A DNA stretch of 64,000 bases from Lujinxingia sediminis (GTDB lineage: Bacteria > Myxococcota_A > Bradymonadia > Bradymonadales > Bradymonadaceae), in the NCBI RefSeq assembly GCF_004005565.1, contig NZ_SADD01000001.1, positions 62,001 to 126,000 on the forward strand. Direction: 5' to 3'. The stretch's first letter is position 1, and the number at the start of each line of letters is the position of its first letter. Positions 52,642 to 62,098 of this stretch are shown one piece after another. A model generated the notes under the pieces. That model was not told the DNA's origin. It searched no databases and saw nothing but the letters and a program-made list of their open reading frames with translations. The position numbers and the translations under genes are program-made.

Positions 52642-54382
52642 TCGTAGCGGGGGGGGCCGCCGGCAGCGTGAACCAGAAGATCGAGCCGTGGGGGAGGTTG
52701 GGCTCATAGCCTACCTGCCCGCCCTGGGCGCTGATCAGGTGTTTGACAATCGAGAGCCCCAGGCCGGTGCCACCCATATGCGTGGCTCGCCCCTTATCAA
52801 CCCTGTAGAAGCGCTCGAAGAGGCGCTGGTGATGGCGCGGATCGATGCCCGGGCCCTGATCGATGACTTCGAAGCGCACGTGGTCGGAGTCGGCGGGGGT
52901 GTGGGCGCGCACGATGATGGGGCCGGGCTCCGGGAGGTATTTAAGGGCGTTGTCGAGCAGGTTGATCAGGACCTGATCGAGGGCGCGCGGGTCGGCCAGG
53001 ACGTGCAGCTCGTCGGCGATTTCCAGCGAAATCGACGCGTCGTCGGGGGCGTGAAGAGCGTCGATGGCGTCGCGGGCTGCTTTGCGGGCGGAGAGATGTC
53101 GGGGGGCCACCTGAGCCTGATCGGCCTCCAGACGTGCGATATCGAGCAGGTCGGCGATCAGGTGAGTGAGGCGCTCGGCGTTGCGGTGGATACCCCGGGT
53201 GAAGTTCTGGGCGGCCTTCGGGTCGTCGAGCGCGCCGCTGAGCAGGGTCTCGCTGTGGGCCTGGATGACTGCCACCGGGGTGCGTAGCTCGTGGGAGACG
53301 TTGGCCACGAAGTCGCGGCGTACGGTCTCCAGGCGGCGTAGCTCGGTGACGTCGTGGAGCACCAGGATGAGCCCGGGACCGTGTTTGGGCCAGGCGGCGC
53401 GCGCCAGGATGGTGCGAGGCAGGGGGGCGGTGAGCTGAAATTCGGCGGAGGCACCCCGGGCGCTGCGCGCGCCGCCGATAAGCTGCTCCAGGGGCGCGGC
53501 GGGCAAGAGATCTGCCAGGTCGCGGCCATGCGGGTCGCCCTCGAGTCCCAGGAGGGCGCGGGCGGCGCGGTTGACCAGGGTCAGGGTGAGGTGGGCGTCG
53601 GTGGCCACCACGCCTTCGGCCATGCCGTCGAGGACCGCGCTGAAACGATCGCGCTCGCGGGCCAATGAGCCCACGCTGCGCTCCAGCGCCTCGGTGAGCT
53701 GGCGTACGGAGCGAGAGTTCGCGGCCTCGCGGACGCGGGGCTCGGCACCTGCCCGGGGGGGGGCGTTGTCGGGAAGCTCCGTGGCCTCGCGGGCATGAAT
53801 CAACAAGTTCTGCAGTGTGCTCGACATCAGACGTGTGGCGATGCCGCTTAAGAAGATGGCAATGCCCAGCGCAATGAGTGCGCCGATAAGCGCGAGGGTA
53901 CGCAGGCGGTCGAGGACCTGGTCGACCTCCGAGAGGGGTACCGAGAGGCGGACCACCCCGTCGAAGCCGTTTCGGGAGGCCGGGATCGCCACGTAGAGCA
54001 GGTCGGTGCCGAGTGACTCGCTGTGACGTCGGGCGCGCCCGAACCCGGAGGTTGTCGCCGCGATGACTTCGGGGCGATTGGCGTGATCTTCAATCGCTTC
54101 GTCGGCTTCCAGGTGGGAATCGGCCAGCACCTGGCCGTCGGCAGCGATCAGAGTGATGCGGGTCTGGGAGGCCTCGCTCAGTCGCAAAACATGAGCGTTG
54201 ATGTCGGCGCTCGGGTCGATGGAGGCGTCGACGAGCTGCGCCCGTTGGAGAAGATCGGACTCAATACGGCTCTGGGTCCAGCTGCGTAGCGTGTGGTGGG
54301 CGGCCAGCGTCGCGATCAGGACAAAGAGCCCGATGAGGGTGATCGCGATGGCGAAGATTTTGCTGCGGAAGGAGAGAAACAC
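52628..54382 (-). CDS. PhoR-type sensor histidine kinase
   Basis: Membrane histidine kinase of 584 residues. It has an N-terminal helix (FAIAITLIGLFVLIATLAAH), an extracytoplasmic sensor (about 30-170), a second helix (LALIGALIALGIAIFLSGIA), a linker, and a PAS-like domain (about 245-340; FSAVLDGMAEGVVATDAHLT). HisKA follows with the phospho-accepting His at about 363 in VSHELRTP. HATPase carries N-box DNALKY and G boxes GPGIDP and GGTGLGLSIV. The regulator gene lies directly upstream, 30 bases away, the same transcript. Confidence 0.95.
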   Translation of the reverse strand: MFLSFRSKIFAIAITLIGLFVLIATLAAHHTLRSWTQSRIESDLLQRAQLVDASIDPSADINAHVLRLSEASQTRITLIAADGQVLADSHLEADEAIEDHANRPEVIAATTSGFGRARRHSESLGTDLLYVAIPASRNGFDGVVRLSVPLSEVDQVLDRLRTLALIGALIALGIAIFLSGIATRLMSSTLQNLLIHAREATELPDNAPPRAGAEPRVREAANSRSVRQLTEALERSVGSLARERDRFSAVLDGMAEGVVATDAHLTLTLVNRAARALLGLEGDPHGRDLADLLPAAPLEQLIGGARSARGASAEFQLTAPLPRTILARAAWPKHGPGLILVLHDVTELRRLETVRRDFVANVSHELRTPVAVIQAHSETLLSGALDDPKAAQNFTRGIHRNAERLTHLIADLLDIARLEADQAQVAPRHLSARKAARDAIDALHAPDDASISLEIADELHVLADPRALDQVLINLLDNALKYLPEPGPIIVRAHTPADSDHVRFEVIDQGPGIDPRHHQRLFERFYRVDKGRATHMGGTGLGLSIVKHLISAQGGQVGYEPNLPHGSIFWFTLPAAPPATSAAR

Positions 54383-54412
54383 CGTGTGCCCTTTCGGCCC
54401 TGCGTGTACGCC

Positions 54413-55117
54413 TCAGAGATCCGGGGGCGTGGCACAGAAGCGGTAACCGATGCCGCGCAAGGTCTCGATGTAGGGGCCACAGGGGCCGAGCTTCTCGCGC
54501 AGTCGCTTGATGTGGGTGTCGACGGTACGGGTCATGACATCGGCCTGTATATCCCAGACATCGCTTAAGAGCACTTCGCGCGATTGCGCGCGGCCGCGGC
54601 GAGTGAAGAGGGTTTCGAGGAGCCGGAACTCAAGGGCGGTCAGGGAGATGGGTTCATCATCGATCCACACTCGCACCGCCGGGAAGTCGACGCGAAGCCG
54701 GCCGAAGCTGACCTGATCCAGGGCCGGAGCGTCGTCGGGCCCTTCACTGCGGCGCAACACCGCGCGCACCCGCAACATCAGCTCGCGAACGTTGAAGGGT
54801 TTGACGACGTAGTCATCGGCACCGGCCTCAAAGCCTTCGACACGCTCGTGATCTTCGCCACGGGCTGTCAGCATCAGGATGGGGATGTGACGGGTGGTCT
54901 GATCGGCGCGGACCCGACGGCAGATTTCAAAGCCGGAGAGATCGGGGAGCATCAGGTCGAGCACGATCAAGTCGGGCAGCGGGCGCTCGTGAAGACGCGC
55001 CAGCGCCTGCTGACCGGTGAGGGCGGCGTCGGCCTCGAAACCCTCGCGGCGGAGGTTGTAGTCGAGGTTTTCGACCAGATCGGGTTCATCTTCGACGATG
55101 AGTATGAGCTTCGACAT
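54413..55117 (-). CDS. PhoB/OmpR-type response regulator
   Basis: Transcription regulator of 234 residues. ATG 55117 gives MSKLILIVEDEPDLVENLDY. The receiver domain has acidic VEDEPD, the phospho-acceptor Asp54 in IVLDLMLPD and Lys in VVKPFN. The winged-helix domain is OmpR-like (SREVLLSDVWDIQ, RTVDTHIKRLREKLG, ETLRGIGYRF). It forms an operon with the downstream PhoR-type kinase. The Pho function is likely from similarity to PhoB, but the regulon is not shown; no phosphate-transport gene is in the window. Confidence 0.94.
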   Translation of the reverse strand: MSKLILIVEDEPDLVENLDYNLRREGFEADAALTGQQALARLHERPLPDLIVLDLMLPDLSGFEICRRVRADQTTRHIPILMLTARGEDHERVEGFEAGADDYVVKPFNVRELMLRVRAVLRRSEGPDDAPALDQVSFGRLRVDFPAVRVWIDDEPISLTALEFRLLETLFTRRGRAQSREVLLSDVWDIQADVMTRTVDTHIKRLREKLGPCGPYIETLRGIGYRFCATPPDL

Positions 55118-55174
55118 CACATTCGCTTTTTTAGCAGAGGTGGATTCAACTCCCCGTGACAAGCACGCAACAAT

Positions 55175-56623
55175 CTAAGACTGCTGGTTGTTCGATGCGC
55201 TGGAAGGAATTCGCCGGTGGGCCTGCGCGACGGCGTCGTCGCGGCGATCGCGAAGCGCCGTGCTCAGGCCCACTTTGTAGATATGCGGGTTTTTAAACCG
55301 GCGATGCTCTGCGGGCAGGGCTGCGAGCTGCTCGCGGGCGTAGGTGCGAGCCTCAAAGGCGGAGGGAAGCTCAGCGATGCGCCGACCTTCTCGCATCACG
55401 GGCTTCAGCAGTGGGGTCTGCTCGAGGTGGCCGACCTGCGTCTCTTTATGGGGCTCATGAGGGTGGTGGATGCGATCGATGTGGGTCTGCTCATCAAGCG
55501 CGATGGCATCGGCGTAGAGCCGGCCCTGGTCGTCGCGGATCCGAAAGACCTGTTTGTCGCCGGGGAAGGTCATCTTGCGCAGGCTGTCGGAGAGCTTGAT
55601 GCGAGGCGTCCCATTGAGGGTCGCGAGTTTGTAGACGCCACCGAGGGCCGGATCGTCGTGGGCGGTCACAAGCTGGGTGCCCACGCCAAAGATGTCGATC
55701 GGCGCATTTTGCTCGGCGATCAGGCTGCGGATGACGTGTTCGTCGAGGTTGTTGGAGGCGGCGATCTTGACGTCGGGGAAGCCGGCCTCATCGAGCATCG
55801 CCCGGGCGTGACGGGCGAGGTAGGCGAGGTCGCCGCTGTCGAGGCGAATGGCACGAAGCGACTGGCCACGGTCGCGAAGTTCCCGGGCGATGGTGATGGC
55901 GTTGGGCACACCGCTTTTAAGCGTGTCGTAGGTGTCGACGAGCAGCACGCTGGCGTCGCCGTACTGGCGAGCAAAGGCGCGGAAAGCGTCGAGCTCGTGC
56001 TCAAAACTCTGGATCCAGGCGTGGGCCTGGGTGCCCGAGAGGGGAATATCGTAGTGCATGCCCGCGAGTACGTTGGAGGTGGCGTCGAAGCCCCCGACGA
56101 CTGCCGCGCGCGAGGCGTGCAGGCCGCCGAAGCCGTGAGCGCGGCGAAGCCCAAAGTCGACCAGGACGCGATCGCCTGCAACCTGGCGCATGCGCGCGGC
56201 TTTGGTCGCAATCAGCGACTGGTAGTTGAGCAGGTTTAGGAGAAGCGTCTCTACAAGCTGAGCCTCCAGCAGCGTGCCGCGCACCTGCAGCGCCGGCGCA
56301 TAAGGAAAGATCAGCTCGCCCTCCGCCGGCGCTCGAACTTCGGCCTCGAAGCGAAAGGTCTTAAGACGCTCAAGAAACGCGTCTTCGAAGCCCTGCTCGC
56401 GCAGAAACTCCAGGGCGTCGTTGTCGAAGCGGAAGTCTTCGAGGATCTCGACCAGCGTGGCCAGGCCGCAGAAGACGACGTAGCCTCCTCCGAAGGGCGG
56501 CGTGCGGTAGAAGTAGTCGAAGGTGGCATGCTGCTCGGACTTGCCCTCCTTGAAGTAGCCTTGAGCCATGGTGAGCTCGTAGAGATCGGTGTAGAGCGCG
56601 ATGGGTTTGAACCAGGTCGTCAT
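55175..56623 (-). CDS. pncB: Nicotinate phosphoribosyltransferase
   Basis: First enzyme of the Preiss-Handler NAD salvage path, joining nicotinate with PRPP, 482 residues. ATG 56623 follows GAGG. Family segments are ALYTDLYELTMAQGYF, the YRTPPFGGGYVVFCGL region, LVDFGLRRAHGFGG, SGTQAHAWIQSF, VDTYDT and IRLDSGDLAYLAR, and GVGTQLVTAHDDPALGGVYKL. It lies upstream of phoB on the same strand with 57 bases between, possibly one transcript. The C-terminal tail after about 465 is low-complexity. Confidence 0.95.
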   Translation of the reverse strand: MTTWFKPIALYTDLYELTMAQGYFKEGKSEQHATFDYFYRTPPFGGGYVVFCGLATLVEILEDFRFDNDALEFLREQGFEDAFLERLKTFRFEAEVRAPAEGELIFPYAPALQVRGTLLEAQLVETLLLNLLNYQSLIATKAARMRQVAGDRVLVDFGLRRAHGFGGLHASRAAVVGGFDATSNVLAGMHYDIPLSGTQAHAWIQSFEHELDAFRAFARQYGDASVLLVDTYDTLKSGVPNAITIARELRDRGQSLRAIRLDSGDLAYLARHARAMLDEAGFPDVKIAASNNLDEHVIRSLIAEQNAPIDIFGVGTQLVTAHDDPALGGVYKLATLNGTPRIKLSDSLRKMTFPGDKQVFRIRDDQGRLYADAIALDEQTHIDRIHHPHEPHKETQVGHLEQTPLLKPVMREGRRIAELPSAFEARTYAREQLAALPAEHRRFKNPHIYKVGLSTALRDRRDDAVAQAHRRIPSSASNNQQS

Positions 56624-57111
56624 AGGGCACCTCACGTGAAAGCCATGCATAAGCGCAGGAGTTATGCGCCGAGGAGTTCTGATGTTGGGCGGAGGTCACG
56701 GCGCCATGAGTTAGCGATGCAGTCGTGTCGGCTGCATGGTTGAGGATGGTTTGCCGGGATAAAAAAGGCCTCGACGAGGCTGAATCATCGTCTTCGCCTG
56801 GCGCCGTGCCGGAGTCACTCTCCATCTCGGAGTTAGCGGCATCACCTTCTGCTCATGACGTAGGTAAGCGCGCGTCGGCAGAGCGGCAAGAGGGCAGGGC
56901 AGGCGTTGCCGTTGCGATGTGTAGACGCGCCGACTATGCAGAGCAGGTGTCGGCGCGCCGTGCGGATGGTTCTGACGAGGTGCGTAGCAGGCAAGGAGCG
57001 TCGACGTTCGTCGTGGCGACGCGGAACACAAAAGCCCCTGAAAGTGTAGGGGCGCGGAAGATCAACGCGAGCTGAGGATGCACCGCCGCGGCGTGGGTGT
57101 GAACCATCGGG
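56624..57111. other. Intergenic region with minus-strand terminator-like hairpins
   Basis: About 490 bases with no supportable gene. Minus-strand terminator-like signals appear at 56761-56780 and 57031-57053 although no minus-strand gene is present between them, so a small RNA or a short transcript is possible. The pncB promoter should lie just after 56623. Confidence 0.4.
56761..56780 (-). terminator. Orphan minus-strand terminator
   Basis: On the minus strand GCCTCG-T-CGAGGC (best 5-bp stem with 3-base loop) is followed by CC-TTTTTT. No gene ends here on this strand within 300 bases. Confidence 0.55.
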
Positions 57112-57732
57112 ATGGCAATGGGTGATCAAGAGATCGGGCTGAGGATGATCTGGGCGCTGGAGCGCGAACCGCTGAGTGACGCCGAAGGCGCGCGCGAGCT
57201 ATGGGCCGGGGCGTTGCAGGCGTGCGGTGACGAAGCCGTCGACTACGATTTGAATCAGCGGGGGCAGTGGCGCGCGTTCGATGCAGACCGCCTCATCGTC
57301 GATACGCTCACCCAGCGTACGCAAGTGGTGATGGTACGTCTGAGCCAGGGCGGGATGATCGCGCTCTCGACGGGGAAACATGGTGAGCGGCCGCGTCTTG
57401 TCGCCGAGCTCCGGTTGAGACTCGAGGAGCATGTGGAGCGTCTCGATGCGATGACCGCTGTCGGCATCGCGCTGATGCGTTCCCTGCTCATCTTTGCGCG
57501 CATCGATCGTAGCGATCGCGCGCAGCCGGGAGCGTCAAACTGCGTCTCTATGGCCGCCTCCGGCGAGCCACCGCAGCGCCTCACGTCACTGCTCACTTCG
57601 ATCGAGGGCGTCGAGCTGACATCGACACCCTCCGGCTGGCAGGCCAGGGCGCGCTCGGAGGCGGTGGGTGATTCCGCAGGCCCCGAGTGGCAATCGTTTT
57701 GCGATACACTCAGCGCCGAGGTATTGACCTGA
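57112..57732 (+). CDS. Hypothetical protein
   Basis: A 206-residue protein. ATG 57112 or ATG 57118 can be the start. No signal peptide, helix or known motif; the middle (VVMVRLSQGGMIALSTGKHG, LVAELRLRLEEHVERLDAM) suggests a small alpha/beta domain followed by a long helix, a roadblock/longin-like order, but that is weak. It is 150 bases before the dCMP deaminase gene. Codon use looks coding. The product may be a regulatory small protein. Confidence 0.55.
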   Translation: MAMGDQEIGLRMIWALEREPLSDAEGARELWAGALQACGDEAVDYDLNQRGQWRAFDADRLIVDTLTQRTQVVMVRLSQGGMIALSTGKHGERPRLVAELRLRLEEHVERLDAMTAVGIALMRSLLIFARIDRSDRAQPGASNCVSMAASGEPPQRLTSLLTSIEGVELTSTPSGWQARARSEAVGDSAGPEWQSFCDTLSAEVLT

Positions 57733-57885
57733 GTGGACGTCGGGCGTAGCCCCTCACGTCCGCGACGTTGTGGTCGCCCGGGTCCCTCCGATACGACACC
57801 TGCGGAATGGCCTTACGCGTGCGATATGCGTCGCCTCATATAAGCGTGCAAGACTGACACTCCCCCGAGCTCCAAAGGTACTTCG

Positions 57886-58350
57886 ATGGATGATCGCGCC
57901 AGCTGGGACGACTACTTCATGGCGATTGCCCGACAGGTCGCCACCCGCGCGACCTGCGATCGCAAACACGTGGGCGCCGTGATTGTGCGCGAGCGCACGA
58001 TCCTCTCCACCGGCTACAACGGCAGCGTGCGCGGGCTGGAGCATTGCGATGAAGTGGGCCATATGATGGAGGCTGGCCACTGCGTACGCACCATCCATGC
58101 GGAGGCTAACGCCATCATTCAGGCTGCGCGCAACGGCGTGGCCATCGGCGGAGCGGACATCTACATTACCGCCTCGCCCTGTTGGCAGTGCTTTAAGATG
58201 ATCGCCAACGCAGGCATCCAGCGCATCATCTTCGGAGAATTCTACCGGGACGCCCGTATCTATGAGGTCGCAAAGACTCTGGGGATCGAGCTTTTGCAGC
58301 TGAAAACCGGCGAAGAACCCCCGATTGAAAAAAAGTTGCCCGCCGAGTGA
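57886..58350 (+). CDS. Deoxycytidylate (dCMP) deaminase
   Basis: Zinc enzyme of 154 residues, ComEB-like, making dUMP for thymidylate synthesis. ATG 57886 lies 7 bases after AAAGG. The zinc ligands are His in TIHAEANAI and the two cysteines in SPCWQC, with the catalytic Glu in HAE. The N-terminal SWDDYFMAIARQVATRATC and VGAVIVRERTILSTGYNGS segments are family typical. Its stop lies 9 bases before the promoter of tRNA-Phe. dCMP deaminase is favoured over other cytidine deaminases. Confidence 0.92.
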   Translation: MDDRASWDDYFMAIARQVATRATCDRKHVGAVIVRERTILSTGYNGSVRGLEHCDEVGHMMEAGHCVRTIHAEANAIIQAARNGVAIGGADIYITASPCWQCFKMIANAGIQRIIFGEFYRDARIYEVAKTLGIELLQLKTGEEPPIEKKLPAE

Positions 58351-58358
58351 AAAAGCTC

Positions 58359-58387
58359 TTGACGCCCGAGAAGGGCAGGCCTATAAG
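58359..58387 (+). promoter_or_regulatory. tRNA-Phe promoter
   Basis: TTGACG (58359-58364) and TATAAG (58382-58387), 17 bases apart, about 40 bases before the tRNA. A near-consensus sigma-70 promoter. Confidence 0.82.
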
Positions 58388-58427
58388 ACACATCCTGCCG
58401 CTGAGGAACACTCCAAAGCGACACGGC

Positions 58428-58500
58428 GCGAAGGTAGCTCAGTAGGTAGAGCACGGCCCTGAAAAGGCCGGTGTCGGCGGTTCGAGCCCGCCCCTTCGCA
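58428..58500 (+). tRNA. tRNA-Phe (anticodon GAA)
   Basis: A 73-base cloverleaf: acceptor GCGAAGG pairs with CCTTCGC, the D-arm is GCTCAGTAGGTAGAGC, the anticodon arm is CGGCC-CTGAAAA-GGCCG with GAA at 34-36, and the T-arm is GGCGGTTCGAGCCCGCC. CCA is not encoded. Confidence 0.95.
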
Positions 58501-58518
58501 CTCCAGATTAGCACCTTG

Positions 58519-58555
58519 TGAAAGCCCGCCCTCGCTTAGCGAGGGCGGGCTTTCA
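58519..58555. terminator. Long perfect hairpin after tRNA-Phe
   Basis: A 17-bp perfect stem (TGAAAGCCCGCCCTCGC with GCGAGGGCGGGCTTTCA) and 3-base TTA loop. Only a CTTTC end, so the T-tract is short; the A/T ends make it workable in both directions. Confidence 0.8.
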
Positions 58556-58747
58556 GCGTTTGTATGCGTGTGATTGCTGGTCGGGTCGGCTTGCTTGCAA
58601 GCATGCCCCCCATCGGGTAGAACGGTCCGCCGGATTCATGCGCGCGCCACCCCTTTGCCTGCGCCGCGCCCGGCCTTTACCGGCAGAACGACCCGATGAT
58701 GAACGCCGGCGACATCGATGGAACAACCCGCAGTAAGGATTGATGCA

Positions 58748-60391
58748 ATGACATACGGCTTGAGTTCGAAGCGCAGCCGATCCCGGCGCACCAGGCGTCT
58801 GAGCTGGGCGACCCTGGTGGGTCTGGCAGGTGTAACGCTTCTGGGTGCGACGGGCTGCGATACCGTCGCCAGGATCAGCTTCTCCGAGCGTCGCTTTAAC
58901 GATGTGCAGCCGGTGAGCTTTAGCTCAGCCGGTGGCCAGTGCGAGGGGTTGACCCAGGGCGGCGAGATTGGCTTCGTGCTCATGGCGAGCGATAACACGC
59001 CGATTAAACCCGGTGAGGCTATCTCTCAGGGCGTCGTGAATCTGGACCGGAACAGTTTTTCATTTGCTGACGGGGCCGTTTATTCCACGCCGGAGCGGGT
59101 GTGCGCGAGCACCGATGAATGCCCCGACAGCTTTCTCTGCGGGGTAGGCCAGGATGGCGCCCAGGATCTCGGCAACCGCTGCCACATCACCACGACGGTC
59201 GCCGCGGCCTCCGATCCGGAGTTCATCGGGAAAGATCAGGCCAGCCACGCCTTCGGTGTGCTGGTGTCACGCGCGGGCTCCTGGCGCGGTTTCCTGCCTT
59301 CGGAGGTAGGTGCCCTGAACCTCGTCGCCAATGAGCTTACCGACAATCAGTACGCTGTGATCGCCGGGCCCGACGTCAGGCCCCGTCCGGCACGTGCAAC
59401 CGACAACAACCGCCGTCGCTACAGCGCGCTCAGTGGTCTGGTGACTAACTGGAACAATGTGGCTTCGATCGTGCGCGAGAGCGGCCGCGAGTCGCTCTTC
59501 GGTCTGTGGACCTACGGCGGCTCCAGCGGCACGATCTTCTCCCACGTCAACGCCACTTCCGGCGGATCGCTCTGGACTGGAAGCCTTCGCGGAGCGCAAT
59601 CGGCGGAGGAAGATATGAAGTCGGAGAGCATCAATGAAGGGAGTCGCAATTTCCTCTACGGTGCGATCCTCAAGGTGCTTGACCAGGGCTTCACCGACGC
59701 CCGCGTGGCCGACTTTGAGTCGCGAACGCTGGTGGTGCTCACCGATAGCCCGGATTCCTTCCAATCGACGAACAACAGTGCGCAGAACGTGATCACGCGA
59801 GCCAATGAGCTCGGCGTCTCGATTATGCTGGTGCACGTCGACCCGGCGCTCGATAACAACCTGCTGCGCGACGACTTCATCTACTATCAGGGCAAGCCCA
59901 CCTGCGCATCGGATGATGAGTGCCGCAACTACGAGACCTGCCGCCAGCCGCAGTTCTTTCGTTCGGCCAACAACACTCAAAATGACAGTATCGACTATCC
60001 GGGGATGAACCATCTTGACTCAGCGTTCTGCCTTCCTACGCGTGATGAGAAGGGGCGCATCGGGCCGGTGGCGGAGTTCCAGGAGATCGCCTGCTCCACC
60101 GGCGGCACCTACAACTACGTGCCCGCCGCGGAGATCCCGCTGATGCGTAACGCGCTTGAGCACCTGCCCGCTTATGTCGAGGCCGGCTGGACGGTCGATG
60201 TGTCACTGAGTGCAACCGATACTGACGTGCTCTTCCCCGGGGAGGCCTTCCGCCTTCAGTCGGTGATGAGCGTGGATGTCGGTTCGTCCAACGGAACGTT
60301 TAACTTCGCGCAGAAGGGCAGTGTCAGCGGTGCCTCCGGGCTCGACCCGGCCGCAGCCGATACGCGCGCGACCTTCTTTACGGCGGAGTGA
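58748..60391 (+). CDS. Lipoprotein with degenerate von Willebrand A-like domain
   Basis: A 547-residue lipoprotein. ATG 58748 (AAGG about 9 bases upstream) is preferred over ATG 58718. The lipobox is in LLGATGC. A cysteine-containing region (about 85-145) and a VWA-like core (about 150-380) follow; where a MIDAS DxSxS would be it reads VLVSRAGSWRG, so metal binding is doubtful. TLVVLTDSPDSF and VSIMLVHVDPALD fit a VWA fold. It is followed after 56 bases by two beta-barrel genes and a TPR gene in the same direction, so the four likely form a cluster. Confidence 0.78.
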   Translation: MTYGLSSKRSRSRRTRRLSWATLVGLAGVTLLGATGCDTVARISFSERRFNDVQPVSFSSAGGQCEGLTQGGEIGFVLMASDNTPIKPGEAISQGVVNLDRNSFSFADGAVYSTPERVCASTDECPDSFLCGVGQDGAQDLGNRCHITTTVAAASDPEFIGKDQASHAFGVLVSRAGSWRGFLPSEVGALNLVANELTDNQYAVIAGPDVRPRPARATDNNRRRYSALSGLVTNWNNVASIVRESGRESLFGLWTYGGSSGTIFSHVNATSGGSLWTGSLRGAQSAEEDMKSESINEGSRNFLYGAILKVLDQGFTDARVADFESRTLVVLTDSPDSFQSTNNSAQNVITRANELGVSIMLVHVDPALDNNLLRDDFIYYQGKPTCASDDECRNYETCRQPQFFRSANNTQNDSIDYPGMNHLDSAFCLPTRDEKGRIGPVAEFQEIACSTGGTYNYVPAAEIPLMRNALEHLPAYVEAGWTVDVSLSATDTDVLFPGEAFRLQSVMSVDVGSSNGTFNFAQKGSVSGASGLDPAAADTRATFFTAE

Positions 60392-60447
60392 TCGCGCCGC
60401 GACCTTGATGCTTTGATCGAATGAACTACGCAGTAGGAGATAGATCG

Positions 60448-61206
60448 GTGAATGCCAAGCGAATTCAAGTCCCGCTGTGGGCTCTGGTGGTAGCGCTGAC
60501 CGTGGCACTTCTGGCCACGCCGGCCCTTGCCCAGGAGGCCGGCGACCCCGCTGCCGCGGGCGCAGAAGAGGCTGCCCAGAATGAAGGGTTGCCCGAGCTC
60601 GACGAAGATGATCCGATGTACTGGGCCGAGATGCGCGAGGTCTACGTGATGCAGCAGCGCGCCTTTCTTAAAGAAGGCCGGTTTGCGCTGACGCTCTACG
60701 GCGGGATCATCCCCAACAACATCTTCGAGCAGTACCTCCCGCTGGGGATTCGCGCGAACTACTTCCTGCTGGAGAACATCGGGTTGGAGCTTGCCGGCTC
60801 CTACGCGTTCCGTCGTGACACTCAGCTGCGCGACACCCTGCGCGATGAGTCGGGCGCTGACGCCCAGGAAGTGCTCATCGGTGACGGGCAGGCCTCGCAC
60901 TTTAACTTCGGTGTGATGTGGAGCCCGGTCTACGGCAAGCTCGCCTACTACAATGACCGCATCATCTACCTGGATATGAACGTCTTCGGTGGGGCGGGCA
61001 TGGTGGTCGCGCAGACCCAGAGCGACTTCAACGCCGGTCGCTCCACCACTGCCAAGTTCGAGGGTGTGCTCGGTGCCGGCCTTGCGCTCTACGTGGGCGA
61101 GCATGCCTCGGTGCGCGCCGATTACCGCCAGTTCATCTTTGGTAAGGTCAACGGCGGAGTGGCCAAGCCCTCTGAGATCTCGCTGGGCTTTAGCTGGTTC
61201 TTCTGA
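60448..61206 (+). CDS. Outer-membrane beta-barrel protein (TIGR04565-like), copy 1
   Basis: A 252-residue protein. GTG 60448 lies 8 bases after GGAG; an upstream ATG 60421 would spoil the signal peptide. The signal (LWALVVALTVALLATPALAQ) leads to an acidic linker and an eight-stranded-type barrel with FNFGVMWSPVYGKLAYYND and EISLGFSWFF (C-terminal Phe). The pattern is that of small myxobacterial OmpA-like barrels. It is a paralog of the next gene (shared WSPxYGKLA, LTVEGVLG-like strands). Confidence 0.82.
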   Translation: MNAKRIQVPLWALVVALTVALLATPALAQEAGDPAAAGAEEAAQNEGLPELDEDDPMYWAEMREVYVMQQRAFLKEGRFALTLYGGIIPNNIFEQYLPLGIRANYFLLENIGLELAGSYAFRRDTQLRDTLRDESGADAQEVLIGDGQASHFNFGVMWSPVYGKLAYYNDRIIYLDMNVFGGAGMVVAQTQSDFNAGRSTTAKFEGVLGAGLALYVGEHASVRADYRQFIFGKVNGGVAKPSEISLGFSWFF

Positions 61207-61280
61207 AGGTGCGCGCTGTGCACCGGGAGCTGCCCGCCAGGCGGGCGACGATGATTGACAGGTCTACAGAAGGTTCTTTC

Positions 61281-62027
61281 ATGACGACCGTGAAGTTTAA
61301 ATGGAGCGCCATCGCGGTGCTTGTTGCCGCCGCCACCGCGCTCAGCGCCTCGCCGGCCGCTGCGCAGCAAGCCCTCGATGAGGAGCTTGAGCAGTACTGG
61401 ACCAGCGAGCGCGATCTTCGCGTGCTGCGCGATCGTCTCTACGATCGTGAAGGCCGTATTGGCGCGGGGATCTACACCGGGCTGATGAGCAGCGAGCCCT
61501 TCTACTACTACATCCCGGTCGGTGGCCGGGTCAGCTACCACTTCAGCGATCAGTTGGGCGTGGAGGTGGGTGGCGCGTTTATGAACGCCCAGGGTGTGCT
61601 CACGCGCAATACGCAGCTGATGGACTTTCTGGTCGCGGATCGCGGTGAGGGCTTTGATGCCGCCACCGACACCGAAGACCGCTTCTTGTGGCGGGCCAAT
61701 GCCGTGGTCACCTGGAGCCCCTTCTACGGTAAGCTGGCGCTCTTGCAGCGCAAGCTCTCGCACTTCGACCTCAATGTGGCCGCCGGTCTGGGCGCGGTGA
61801 GCGTGGAGCGCCCCAATCAGACGCGCGACGCGGCCAACACCAAGCTCACCGTCGAAGGTGTGCTCGGCGTCGGTGCGCACTTCTTTGTGACCCCGGATTT
61901 GACCGTGCGTCTGGATGGCCGCGGGTACATCTATCGCGGCGCGAAGTTTGACCATAACGAGGACTCCTTCTTTGGTCAGCTGCGCCTTCCGGTGGAGTTT
62001 CTGGTCGGTGCCTCGTACCACTTCTAA
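61281..62027 (+). CDS. Outer-membrane beta-barrel protein (TIGR04565-like), copy 2
   Basis: A 248-residue paralog of the previous gene. ATG 61281 has AAGG about 8 bases upstream. The signal peptide ends SPAAAQQ. Matching segments are WSPFYGKLALLQRKLSHFDL, TVEGVLGVGAHFF and a C-terminal LVGASYHF. Tandem duplication is the simplest origin. It is followed after 71 bases by the TPR gene. Barrel pairs next to a TPR protein and a lipoprotein resemble the Glt gliding cluster of Myxococcus, but identity is not proven. Confidence 0.82.
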   Translation: MTTVKFKWSAIAVLVAAATALSASPAAAQQALDEELEQYWTSERDLRVLRDRLYDREGRIGAGIYTGLMSSEPFYYYIPVGGRVSYHFSDQLGVEVGGAFMNAQGVLTRNTQLMDFLVADRGEGFDAATDTEDRFLWRANAVVTWSPFYGKLALLQRKLSHFDLNVAAGLGAVSVERPNQTRDAANTKLTVEGVLGVGAHFFVTPDLTVRLDGRGYIYRGAKFDHNEDSFFGQLRLPVEFLVGASYHF

Positions 62028-62098
62028 TGGATGACACCGGAGAGGCGCGACGGATGCCGCCGGTCAATTCGATAAACGCGCAAGCAGGAAGACAGTCT

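Noticed and set aside
55217-56239. 340-codon plus-strand frame over pncB
   Set aside because: It is antisense to a complete nicotinate phosphoribosyltransferase with intact motifs.
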